From Alphaproteobacteria bacterium (GTDB taxonomy: Bacteria > Pseudomonadota > Alphaproteobacteria > SHVP01), in contig JAVJOO010000002.1 in the NCBI GenBank assembly GCA_040216735.1, positions 1,019,118 to 1,083,117 on the forward strand: 64,000 nt of DNA, written 5' to 3'. How positions within the stretch are numbered: the stretch's first letter is position 1; each line of letters starts with the position of its first letter. Positions 34,798 through 43,153 of this stretch are shown one piece after another. The notes beneath the pieces were generated by a model, which saw only the letters and a list, made by a program, of their open reading frames with translations, searched no databases and was not told the origin of the DNA. A program made the position numbers and the translations under genes.

Positions 34798-36300
34798 TCA
34801 CGCGACGCCGAGCGGTAGCGCGATAAACTGTTCGTGACCGGCGCGGCTTATGAGAACGAGCACCGCTTTGCGCTTTTGTTCCTTGGCCACTGCGATGCCC
34901 TTCACCACATCGGCTGGCCTTGTCACGTTGTCGTCACCGACGGCGACAATGACGTCGCCGGGCCGGACCCCTTTTTCGAAGGCAGGCCCATCGGGGTCGA
35001 TGTCGGTAACGATCACGCCGGAAACCGAGTCGTCGATATCGAACGCCCGGCGTTTGGCCGGATCCAAGCTGGCAAGAGCCATCCCCAATTGTCCCGCGTT
35101 CTCTTCGGGGTGCGCGACTTGGGCTAACCCAAGTGTATCGGGCGACGCACCGACGGTGACGTTCATTCCAAGCTCACGGCCGCCGCGGATGATTTTCAGT
35201 TTGGCAACGGTGTCAGGTGCCATGGTTCCGATCGCTTTCGGCAGGTCGCGCACCGATTCGATGACGGATCGATCCACCCCGACGATAAGGTCGCCGACCT
35301 TTAGACCGGCCTGCGCGGCGGGGCTATCGGATACCACGTTCGAGACCAACGCCCCCCTGGGCGTCTCCAATCCGAGGCTCTCGGCAATGTCCGGCGATAC
35401 CGCTTGGATGCTGACCCCCAACCAGCCCCGCTCAACAACCCCGGATTTCTGAAGTTGGGCGATCACCGCCTTTGCGGTCTCGGCCGGTACGGCGAAACCA
35501 ATGCCGACATTGCCCCCGGTCGGCGAGAAGATCGCGGTGTTGACGCCGACAACCTCTCCCTTGAGGTTGAACGCGGGGCCACCGGAGTTCCCCCGGTTGA
35601 TCGCCGCGTCGATTTGCATGAACCCGTCGTAGGGGCCGTTAGGGCCGAGGCTACGACCATGCGCCGAGACGATCCCAGCCGTGACGGTGTTGCCCAATCC
35701 GAAGGGGCTGCCGACGGCAATCACCCACTCGCCGACGCGCGGCGTCGCGTCCGCGAACGTCACGAACGGTAAGTCTCGACCGTCGATCTTCAGCAGGGCA
35801 AGGTCGGTCTTCGGATCGCGCCCGAGCCGGGTGGCGGTGAACTCCCGGCCGTCCTGGAGCGTCACGACGATCTTATCGGCCTCGCCGGCAACGTGGTCGT
35901 TGGTGACGATGTAGCCGTCTGGCGAAATAATGAACCCCGATCCCAGCCCTTGGGTCTGTTGCGGGCCACGCGACTCCGGCGCGCGCTGGCCAAACCGTTC
36001 GCTGAATTCTTCACCGAAGAACCGTTTGAGACCGTCCGGCAGTTCGGGCGGCGCGCCCGCCGACTGGGCCGCCTGTGGAGACATCTTTTGGGTGACCTGG
36101 ATATTGACGACCGCCGGGGCCACGGCCTCGGTCACGTCGGCGAAGTTGGGCATCGCCTGGACGGCCACCTCGGCGGGTGGGCTGAGGGGGGACGCGGCGC
36201 GCAACGACTCAGGGGCGCCGAAGACGAGGAGGGCGCCGGTCGCGAGCGCTGCCGCGGTCAAGGCGCTGGTACGCAGAAGACGGTTCTTTCGGGTGATCAT
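34798..36300 (-). CDS. degP: Do-family periplasmic serine protease (DegP/HtrA)
   Basis: A 500-residue envelope protease and chaperone. An N-terminal signal (ALTAAALATGALLVFGAPESL) precedes the trypsin-like domain with triad H136 (IVTNDHVAGE), D166 (PKTDLALLKI) and S239 (INRGNSGGPAFN). Two PDZ domains follow (about 305-390 and 405-495). The QxxxGSGFIISPDGYIVTNDH context is complete. It lies upstream of an OmpR-type regulator and kinase on the same strand, a pairing seen in other alphaproteobacteria, consistent with envelope stress control. Confidence 0.95.
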   Translation of the reverse strand: MITRKNRLLRTSALTAAALATGALLVFGAPESLRAASPLSPPAEVAVQAMPNFADVTEAVAPAVVNIQVTQKMSPQAAQSAGAPPELPDGLKRFFGEEFSERFGQRAPESRGPQQTQGLGSGFIISPDGYIVTNDHVAGEADKIVVTLQDGREFTATRLGRDPKTDLALLKIDGRDLPFVTFADATPRVGEWVIAVGSPFGLGNTVTAGIVSAHGRSLGPNGPYDGFMQIDAAINRGNSGGPAFNLKGEVVGVNTAIFSPTGGNVGIGFAVPAETAKAVIAQLQKSGVVERGWLGVSIQAVSPDIAESLGLETPRGALVSNVVSDSPAAQAGLKVGDLIVGVDRSVIESVRDLPKAIGTMAPDTVAKLKIIRGGRELGMNVTVGASPDTLGLAQVAHPEENAGQLGMALASLDPAKRRAFDIDDSVSGVIVTDIDPDGPAFEKGVRPGDVIVAVGDDNVTRPADVVKGIAVAKEQKRKAVLVLISRAGHEQFIALPLGVA

Positions 36301-36422
36301 AACTTCCTCTCAACATGCTGTTCGGGCGGTAGCAGGGAGCAGGGCCCGGTGACATCCATGTAGAGATCGAACATGAAGCCGATCTATCGCGTGGATTAAG
36401 CTTTGTTCATGTTGAAGCGTCG

Positions 36423-37337
36423 CTAGAATACCGAGCGCCCCAGGATGGAAGTCAACGCCTCAAGGGCGGCAACACCGGCGCTTGAGTTGCCCGATTCCTC
36501 GAGTGCGGGGCTCCACACACACACAGCGAATTCCCGTGGCAGGACGGCCGCGATTCCGCCGCCGACGCCGCTCTTGGCGGGCAGTCCGACGCGGTAGGCA
36601 AAATCGCCGGCGGCGTCGTATAGGCCGCACGTCATCATGAGGGCGTTAATGCGTTTGGCCTGCTGCTTAGTGAGGACGGCTTCCCCTAACAATGGCGAAA
36701 AGCCGCCATTGGCAAGCGGTAGGAAGGCGCGCGCAAGGTCGGTGCACCGCAACGATAGCGCGCATTGATGAAAGTAAAGATCCAGAACGTCGTCGACGGG
36801 GTGGACCAAATTGCCTTGGGACTTAAGAAAATTCGCTAAAGCCGCGTTGCGATAACCGGTCTCTCGCTCCGATGCCGCAACCTCGGAATCGTAGCGGGCT
36901 TCGGGGTTGCCGCTGAGCGCGCGGACGAAGTCGAGCAGCATCTTTTTAGCGTCGCGGGTATGACTGAGGAGGATATCGGCGATAACAATGGCGCCCGCGT
37001 TGATCAGAGGGTTTCGCGGGATCCCGTGTTCGGTCTCCAATTGGACGAGCGAATTGAATGCCGAGCCAGACGGTTCACGCCCGACTCGCGCCCATAGATC
37101 GTCGCCCACATGCCGAATTGCCAGCATCAGGGTGAAGACCTTTGAAATACTCTGAACGGAGAACGCGACGTTGGCGTCGCCCCGGGTCGCGGAGTCGCCG
37201 TCTACCGCCGCAAGGGCAATGCCGAATTGTTCGGGCCTGACCTCAGCGAGCGCTGGGATATAGGACGCGACTTTGCCCCGCGCCAATGCCGGTGCGGCCT
37301 TTGTCGCCACCCGTTCAAGGAGTTCTTGGAAGTCCAT
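36423..37337 (-). CDS. glsA: Glutaminase
   Basis: A 304-residue serine-dependent beta-lactamase-fold glutaminase that hydrolyses glutamine to glutamate and ammonia. The SxxK motif is SISK (S63, K66) in FSVQSISKVFTLMLA. NPLINAGAIVIAD and the C-terminal GLPAKSGVGGGIAAVLP are family signatures. Length matches E. coli YbaS/YneH. It stands alone between the flagellin gene and htrA. The 122 bases to htrA hold AACATGAA-like repeats but no gene. Confidence 0.95.
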   Translation of the reverse strand: MDFQELLERVATKAAPALARGKVASYIPALAEVRPEQFGIALAAVDGDSATRGDANVAFSVQSISKVFTLMLAIRHVGDDLWARVGREPSGSAFNSLVQLETEHGIPRNPLINAGAIVIADILLSHTRDAKKMLLDFVRALSGNPEARYDSEVAASERETGYRNAALANFLKSQGNLVHPVDDVLDLYFHQCALSLRCTDLARAFLPLANGGFSPLLGEAVLTKQQAKRINALMMTCGLYDAAGDFAYRVGLPAKSGVGGGIAAVLPREFAVCVWSPALEESGNSSAGVAALEALTSILGRSVF

Positions 37338-37381
37338 GCGGCGGAGTGTGCATCACGGCGTGACGGTGCGATAGCGGGGCC

Positions 37382-37414
37382 AAAAAAATAGGTCCGATGC
37401 CGCTGGCGTATCGG
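37382..37414 (-). terminator. Rho-independent terminator of the flagellin gene
   Basis: On the minus strand CCGAT (37414-37410) and ATCGG (37398-37394) form a stem with an inner GCC/GGC pairing, followed by ACCTA and seven T residues (37388-37382). It lies 28 bases after the flagellin stop, as expected for a highly expressed single gene. Confidence 0.75.
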
Positions 37415-37441
37415 CTGGAGGGCGCGGTAGCGTCTGGCGTG

Positions 37442-38266
37442 CTAACCCTGGAAGAGCGATAGGATGGTGCTTGGCGCGGCGTTTGCGATCGACAGGGACT
37501 GAACGCCCAACTGCTGCTGGACCTGCAGAGCGGTCAAGCTCGCCGCCTCTTCGGCTAAGTCGGCATCGACTAGGTTGCCAAGCCCTGCCGTAAGAATGTC
37601 GATGAGCGAGGTGGTGAACTCGGTCTGGACCTCGATTCGGTTGGCTGCCGAGCCCAACGAGGCGAGTTTATCGGCAACCGTCGTGATGGCGGAATCGATC
37701 GCCGTCAAAGCCGTTGACGCGCCGGCGCTCGTCGTCAAATCGATGCTGGCGATACCTAGCGTCGAGGTGTCCATGCTCTGGGCGCTGACGGCAATGACGC
37801 TGCCCTCCGCCGTGCTGAGAACGCTTGTCGTCGTGGCGCCGGACGAAATGAGGTTGAGGTTGTTGAATTCCGCCGTTGCGACGATGGTCGAGATTTGCTC
37901 CCGCAGGGCGGTGAAATCGCTGTTTAGAGCCGTGCGTGACGCGGAGTCGAGGCCCGCCTGATTCGCCTGTACGATCTTGGCCTTCATCTCGATCAACAGG
38001 TCGGCGATCGCCTTGCCTGCTGAGATCGCGACATTGGTCGTGGCCTCGCCATTGGCGAGCGCCGTTTTTACAGCCTTGGTGCCGGCAATGTCGCCGCGCA
38101 GGCGCAGCGCAATCTGGAAGGTTGCCGCGTCGTCCTTGGGGCCGTTGACCTTCAGGCCCGTCGTGATGCGGAGTTGGGTATTCTGCAGTTTCTTGTTGGT
38201 GGCATTGAGTTGCTGTAGCGCCGTCATCGCGCCGACGTTCGTCAGTATCGATAGCCCTTGAACCAT
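37442..38266 (-). CDS. fliC: Flagellin
   Basis: A 274-residue filament protein. It has only the conserved D0/D1 parts: N-terminal LSILTNVGAMTALQQLNATN with LRITTGLKVNGPKDDAATFQ, and C-terminal ANRIEVQTEFTTSLIDIL ending QLGVQSLSIANAAPSTILSL. The central region is short, rich in S, T and A, with no D2/D3. Such short flagellins are common in Rhodospirillales. It is a single gene with its own terminator and no chaperone or regulator beside it. A CCGATAA element about 100 bases upstream lacks a matching -35, so a sigma-28 promoter is not claimed. Confidence 0.93.
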   Translation of the reverse strand: MVQGLSILTNVGAMTALQQLNATNKKLQNTQLRITTGLKVNGPKDDAATFQIALRLRGDIAGTKAVKTALANGEATTNVAISAGKAIADLLIEMKAKIVQANQAGLDSASRTALNSDFTALREQISTIVATAEFNNLNLISSGATTTSVLSTAEGSVIAVSAQSMDTSTLGIASIDLTTSAGASTALTAIDSAITTVADKLASLGSAANRIEVQTEFTTSLIDILTAGLGNLVDADLAEEAASLTALQVQQQLGVQSLSIANAAPSTILSLFQG

Positions 38267-38413
38267 GGCGCGCGCCCAATCCTTGCTGCACTACGATGGC
38301 GAGCCGCGCGGCGTTCTGCTCAGATCGCGACTCAACCAGCGTCAGTTTGGGCGTGCGAAGGTTAATTATCGGTAAAGGCGAAGGGCGCCGAGAGTTCGAG
38401 AGAGTGGGGGAGG

Positions 38414-39751
38414 CTAGCGATTAATTCGTCGTGCCGACCAGGCGGCGGAAATCTCGCCGGCCGCGACGACATCGGCAAAGTAAAGCCCCATGGTCTCGAG
38501 CGACGCTTCTTTGAGATGGGCATGTCGTCCGCGAGACGCCACGCCGTCGCGCGGCAGGACAATCCGGTAGTCGCGCATTTGACCGTCGCGGACCGTTGAC
38601 TCGACGCAGGTTTGCGTCGCGGTGCCGGTGACGACGAGGGTGCGAATACCGTTCGTTCGCAAAAGCGTCTCCATCCGGGTGTCGGTAAATCCGCTATAGC
38701 GATGTTTAGGAACGATTTCTTCGCCGTCGATGGGGGCCAACGCATCGACCTGCGCCGCGCCCCAGGTTTCGGGCAGGGTCAACTGCATGACCTTCTCGTC
38801 TTCGCTCACGAGGCCCCGGTGGCCGCCGGCACGGGCGCTGGCCATGTTCAACCCCTGGACATGAATCACCAGGGCGCCGCATGCGCGGGCGGAATCGAGC
38901 AGTCCTTTGATGGCATCGATCGTGTCCGGAAAGTCGGAGAGGTCTTCGCCGTGCCGTCCCATCACGCCGTCGGCATGGCAGAAATCGTTCTGCATATCGA
39001 CGATGACCAGGGCGGTGTGCCTTGGATCGACCACCGATTCGAAGCCATCCGGCGCGCGCGCCTTTTTGGCCTCGGGCGTCCACGAGCGCCGGCCCTTGGG
39101 GTCCGATTCGGTCCATACCGCGAGGACATCGTCCGATGTCGGGGTCTCGCCGAACAGCCGGGCGATATTGCCGAGCGCCTCCGCATGCCGGTCGGGTGAG
39201 GAGTAGGTCGCGTCGCTGGGCACGACAATGAAATAGTTTCGAAAGAACGCGTCACGGACCGTCGATTCGACGCAAACGTCGGTGCTTGTCCCGGTGACGA
39301 CGAGATTCTCGATCGCGTTGCTGCGCAGGTATAGGTCGATCGGGGAATCCCAAAAGGCGCTATAGCGATGCTTAGTCACAACGATTTCGTTCTCGGCATC
39401 GTTGGGGCGCAGAGTCCCGTACCAGTCGGCGCCGAACGTCCCGGCAATACAGCTACCCGACGTTCGTCCCGGGCGATTGAGAACCTCGCCCATCGGATTG
39501 CCCATGACGATATCGTCGTAATGCGCACGGACCCACAGGATCAACATGCGCTGCCGCCGCGCCTCGGCAACGAGATCGTCGATGCGGGCGGCCACAACCG
39601 GCATTCGCGACAAATCGGCCCCGCGCTGCCCGAAAAACCCGTCCTTGGCGCAAAAGTCGTTTTGCATATCGATCACGACAAGCGCGGTATTGCGAGGGTC
39701 GACTTTTTCGGCCAAACGTCGTTGGCGCGCCTTGGGCGACGGTGCGGTCAC
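38414..39751 (-). CDS. Tandem two-domain isochorismatase-like cysteine hydrolase
   Basis: A 445-residue fusion of two isochorismatase-fold domains. Domain 1 (about 20-210) has D28 (VIDMQNDFC), K127 (VTKHRYSAF) and C160 (TGTSTDVCVEST). Domain 2 (about 240-440) has D252 (IVDMQNDFC), K349 (VPKHRYSGF) and C382 (TGTATQTCVEST). Both Asp-Lys-Cys triads are intact. Family members hydrolyse amides or enol ethers (N-carbamoylsarcosine, nicotinamide, ureidoacrylate, isochorismate). The likely class is amidohydrolase, but the substrate is unknown. Its start overlaps the stop of the upstream pentapeptide gene by 4 bases. Confidence 0.88.
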   Translation of the reverse strand: MTAPSPKARQRRLAEKVDPRNTALVVIDMQNDFCAKDGFFGQRGADLSRMPVVAARIDDLVAEARRQRMLILWVRAHYDDIVMGNPMGEVLNRPGRTSGSCIAGTFGADWYGTLRPNDAENEIVVTKHRYSAFWDSPIDLYLRSNAIENLVVTGTSTDVCVESTVRDAFFRNYFIVVPSDATYSSPDRHAEALGNIARLFGETPTSDDVLAVWTESDPKGRRSWTPEAKKARAPDGFESVVDPRHTALVIVDMQNDFCHADGVMGRHGEDLSDFPDTIDAIKGLLDSARACGALVIHVQGLNMASARAGGHRGLVSEDEKVMQLTLPETWGAAQVDALAPIDGEEIVPKHRYSGFTDTRMETLLRTNGIRTLVVTGTATQTCVESTVRDGQMRDYRIVLPRDGVASRGRHAHLKEASLETMGLYFADVVAAGEISAAWSARRINR

Positions 39752-40995
39752 TCGTCTGCCTCGTCCGTAGCGGCCTCTTCTCCGGTCCCAAACGCTTTGT
39801 CGTATTCGGTGATTTCGTCCTTCTTTTTCGGCTCCAAGATTGTACCGACCAGATTGGCCCCTTTGAGGTCGGCGTCCTGCAACAAGGTCCGAAACAGGTC
39901 GGCGCTTTGCAGGTCTGCACCGCTCAGGTCGGTCTTGCGAATCTGCCCCGTCCGTTTGCCTTCCGGCCCGGTTAGTTCGATCGGGCTCAAGTCAGCGTAG
40001 GTCAAGATGCATTCTTTCATCTTCGCGCCCTTCAAGCTGGCGCCGCGCAGGACCGACCGGCGCAAACTCGTTCCCTCCAAATTGGCGTTAGCGAAATCGA
40101 CGAGTTCCAGCGTGCTATCGGAAAGGTCGGAGCCTGCCAGGTTGCATTCGCGCATGTTGGCGCCGCTCAAATAGACGTTGCGCAGGTCTTCGTGGCTCAG
40201 GTCTTGACCTGCTAAATCGGCCCGCGCACCTTCGCCGCCGTTCGAATCGATCCACAGGGCGTGGTCGCGCAGCATCCGTTGAATGTCGACCGCGAGCCGC
40301 GCGGTGCCGAGCGAAACCTTGGCATCGGTCAAGTTTGCGAGGGTTAGATCGACGCCGGCGAGCAAGGCCCCTTGCATATTCGCGCCCTGAACCCGCGCTT
40401 GATCGAGGTTGGCGTTCGTCAGGTTGGCACCCGTCATGTTTGCGTTCTTCAACTGAGCCGCCGACAGGTTGGCGCCGGTCAGATCCGCGCCGGTCAAATC
40501 GACCTCGTCCATCCCGACCCGGGTGAGGTTGGCGTTCTTAATACTGCTCCGCGTCATCCGGGCTTTTTTCAACTTAGTGTCTTCGAGGTTGGCGTCGTCC
40601 AAGTTCGCGTCGGTGAGGTCGACGACATCGCCGCGCGTTTCGTTGGCATCGATCATCGTCCCGGCGCGGAGGTCGGCTTCCGATAAATTGGCGCCCTGGA
40701 GCTTCACGCCGTGCAGGACCGCGCCGCGCAGGTCGGCTCTAGTCAGGTTCGCACCCCGCAGATCGGCGAACGAAAGATCGGCGCAAAACAGATCGGCAAA
40801 GCTCAGGTCGGCCTGGGTGAGCACGCAGTGACTTAAGTCGGCACCCGCCAAAATTGCCCCTTGGAGCACGATTTTTGGCAATTTCAGCCCGCGGAGTCGG
40901 GCGTTCTTGAGGGTTGCGCGTTGGCCGAGGTTGAAGCGGCCCGCCACGAAGTGGTGGTGCTTCTTGAGAATGTCGACCAATTCTTCAGGGGTCAT
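39748..40995 (-). CDS. Pentapeptide-repeat protein coupled to a cysteine hydrolase
   Basis: A 415-residue protein with about 60 A(D/N)LxX-type repeats. It opens with a short helical part (MTPEELVDILKKHHHFV) before the repeats. Midway, at about 240-260, the repeat run is broken by DIQRMLRDHALWIDSNGG then GEGARADLAGQDLS, the same kind of lead-in seen in the pentapeptide protein at 29.1 kb. The acidic C terminus (EATDEADE) is probably flexible. There is no signal peptide. The ATGA-type overlap with the tandem hydrolase suggests a scaffold/enzyme pair. The function is not known. Confidence 0.88.
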   Translation of the reverse strand: MTPEELVDILKKHHHFVAGRFNLGQRATLKNARLRGLKLPKIVLQGAILAGADLSHCVLTQADLSFADLFCADLSFADLRGANLTRADLRGAVLHGVKLQGANLSEADLRAGTMIDANETRGDVVDLTDANLDDANLEDTKLKKARMTRSSIKNANLTRVGMDEVDLTGADLTGANLSAAQLKNANMTGANLTNANLDQARVQGANMQGALLAGVDLTLANLTDAKVSLGTARLAVDIQRMLRDHALWIDSNGGEGARADLAGQDLSHEDLRNVYLSGANMRECNLAGSDLSDSTLELVDFANANLEGTSLRRSVLRGASLKGAKMKECILTYADLSPIELTGPEGKRTGQIRKTDLSGADLQSADLFRTLLQDADLKGANLVGTILEPKKKDEITEYDKAFGTGEEAATDEADE

Positions 40996-41148
40996 CGGCT
41001 CTCCGCGTACGCGCGCCGCGGCCTGGCCCCGATCCCCAATCGGTGTGACGCCAGACGCAATTGCATCGTTCGGCGCAAGCCTAAGGGGCGAACGGCCCGT
41101 CGGTCAATCGGCGTCGCCGTAAAGCGACGGCGTGCGCGGCGTCTGCAG

Positions 41149-41943
41149 CTAGAGAACCTGCTGCGGCCTGCCGTCCGGGGTACCTTGATTAACCAAGAAC
41201 GCTTCGGCCCGTTCCATGAAGTCGGCGAGGAGGTGGGCAAAGCGGGCGGGCTGGTCTGTCTCGATGCTGTGGGCTGCATCGTACACGTAAATGAGGTGCG
41301 AACGTGGAATGTCGCGCTTTAGCAACTGAACCGCTTCTTCGGGTACACGCCCATCCCGTGTCCCATGCATGATCATCGTCAGGCATTCGATCTTGCCGAG
41401 TTGGCCCGCAAGCTTTTCATCGAAGCTGGTTGCGCCGTGATAATGGCTCAACATCGACCTGTTCTTCGCGAGAACCGCGTCGGATTTCGTTTCCGGCGGC
41501 AGCCGGTCTGGATAGGCATACATTTGATGTTTGCGGATCTCGGGATCGTCGCTGGGCTTCGGTGCGGATTTCGGCCGGAAGCCTGCAGGATTTTCGAGGC
41601 AAAGCTGGCCGACCTTGGTCGGGTGGCGCACGGCCAACCATGCCGCGAGCCATCCGCCGAACGAGACCCCGACAACGTCGGCGGCCTCGCCGATTTCTTG
41701 GTCGATGAAATCGGCGACGAGATCGGCGAGCGACTCCATCGAATCGATGCCCGGTAGTTCCGAGGATCCGTCGAATCCCGGCAGAACGGGCATATAGACG
41801 GTCAGGTTCTTCGCCAGCGCTTCCAGGCCGGCGTTGGGTCGTACCCCGCCGGCGCCGTGGAGGTGGACCAATGGCCGCCCAGAACCGCCCGTGTGATATT
41901 TGATACTGCCTTTGGCAAGCTTGCTGGTTTTCTCTTTAAACAA
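41149..41943 (-). CDS. Alpha/beta hydrolase
   Basis: A 264-residue hydrolase with a complete triad pattern: nucleophile serine in DVVGVSFGGWLAAWLA, an acidic residue near MHGTRDGRVPEE and histidine in VYDAAHSIETDQ. The oxyanion HG motif is LVHLHGAGG. It lies downstream of two LLM flavin oxidoreductase genes on the same strand (21 bases from the nearer one), so the three probably act on a shared organic substrate, as in ester or lactone breakdown after flavin-dependent oxygenation. This is inference. The ribosome site before the ATG is GGAGAAC. Confidence 0.85.
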   Translation of the reverse strand: MFKEKTSKLAKGSIKYHTGGSGRPLVHLHGAGGVRPNAGLEALAKNLTVYMPVLPGFDGSSELPGIDSMESLADLVADFIDQEIGEAADVVGVSFGGWLAAWLAVRHPTKVGQLCLENPAGFRPKSAPKPSDDPEIRKHQMYAYPDRLPPETKSDAVLAKNRSMLSHYHGATSFDEKLAGQLGKIECLTMIMHGTRDGRVPEEAVQLLKRDIPRSHLIYVYDAAHSIETDQPARFAHLLADFMERAEAFLVNQGTPDGRPQQVL

Positions 41944-41964
41944 AGCCGTTCTCCCGGTTGATTC

Positions 41965-43122
41965 TTATTCGGCTGCCTGCGCCGGATCGCGGTCTTCGCC
42001 CAGGCCGCGGACGGCTGGGAAGACGATATCGCGCAGGTAGTCCAAGGTTCGCGTGACGTGATGGTCGGCAATGTTGCCGATCTTCACGCTGAGATTCATG
42101 CGACCGTTGCCAAGCTCGCTGTGGATGCGCTTGATCTGTGCAATGGCCATTTCGGGCGTGCCGCAAACGATCAAGCCCTGCTCGACCCGCTCGTCGAATG
42201 ATACTTCCTTCTGAACCGCCGCTTTCTTGATGAACTTTTCGGCAGCGTTCTCGTCCTTGAAATATCGCGTCTTCTGAATGACGAGCTGCTGTGCGGTGCG
42301 AATACCGCCGCCGAGGACGCCGAAGAAGTATTTCTGTCCGGCCTGAAGGATTTCCTTCGCCTCTTCATAGGTGGGTGCGATGCAGCAGTTCATCCCGATC
42401 ATGATGTCGTCCGGTGCGGGGACCCAGCCGCAGAGACGGGCGTGATCCTTATAAACCTGGATCTGACGACGGGTTGTTTCAAAGTCGACGATCCGCAAGA
42501 AGCCCGCTGACGATCCTGCCTCCGCGGCAAGTTTGGCCGAAGCGTCGCTTGAGGCAGACATCATCATGCGCGGATACGGCTGTTGAACCGGCCGCGGCCA
42601 AATCGATACCGCGCGGAACTGGTAGAATTCGCCCTCCCAGCCGAAGGGTTCGGGCGACGACCAGGCCTTCTTGATGAGTGCAATGGCTTCGGCCATTCGG
42701 CCGTAACTCTCGTCGGGTGAAACGTTATACGCGACGTATTCGTGTGGAATGCCGCGCATGAATCCGGCGATCAAACGGCCCCCGCTCATCACGTCGAGCA
42801 TGGCATATTCTTCGGCCACGCGGATCGGGTTGGTGATGGGGACGATGTTTCCCGACTGCAGGATGCCCGCCCGCGTCGTGCGATTTGCCAACACCGCGCC
42901 CACGAGATTGGGGTTGGGCATCATGCCGTAGGGGCTGAAGTGGTGTTCGTTCGAGCCAATCCAATCGAAACCTGCCTGTTCGGCATAGATCTTGTCGTCG
43001 ATATAGCGGCGGAACATTTCGACCCCGAGCTTCGGGTCGAACTGCTTGTTGGCAACGGGCCAATCCTGTCCGGATTCGTCCACCCCGGTGTAGGGCATGT
43101 GATGGGTATAGGAGAACCGCAT
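41965..43122 (-). CDS. LLM-class flavin-dependent oxidoreductase (copy 2)
   Basis: A 385-residue bacterial-luciferase-like monooxygenase using reduced FMN. The ATG at 43122 starts RFSYTHHMPYTGV. Family features are WIGSNEHHFSPYGMMPNPNL, LDVMSGGRLIAGFMRGIPHE and the C-terminal SAFxGTPEMA-like VCGTPEMAIAQIKRI. It is a close paralogue of the gene immediately upstream (both run from SYTHHMPYTG to DPAQAAE), so the pair arose by tandem duplication. The substrate is unknown. A dedicated flavin reductase is not adjacent. Confidence 0.87.
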   Translation of the reverse strand: MRFSYTHHMPYTGVDESGQDWPVANKQFDPKLGVEMFRRYIDDKIYAEQAGFDWIGSNEHHFSPYGMMPNPNLVGAVLANRTTRAGILQSGNIVPITNPIRVAEEYAMLDVMSGGRLIAGFMRGIPHEYVAYNVSPDESYGRMAEAIALIKKAWSSPEPFGWEGEFYQFRAVSIWPRPVQQPYPRMMMSASSDASAKLAAEAGSSAGFLRIVDFETTRRQIQVYKDHARLCGWVPAPDDIMIGMNCCIAPTYEEAKEILQAGQKYFFGVLGGGIRTAQQLVIQKTRYFKDENAAEKFIKKAAVQKEVSFDERVEQGLIVCGTPEMAIAQIKRIHSELGNGRMNLSVKIGNIADHHVTRTLDYLRDIVFPAVRGLGEDRDPAQAAE

Positions 43123-43153
43123 GGTCCCTCGCTTCGACGGGAAGGGTGCTGGC

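Noticed and set aside
38366-38372. CCGATAA on the minus strand upstream of the flagellin gene as a sigma-28 -10 box
   Set aside because: There is no TAAA-like -35 at the right distance, and it lies about 100 bases from the start codon.
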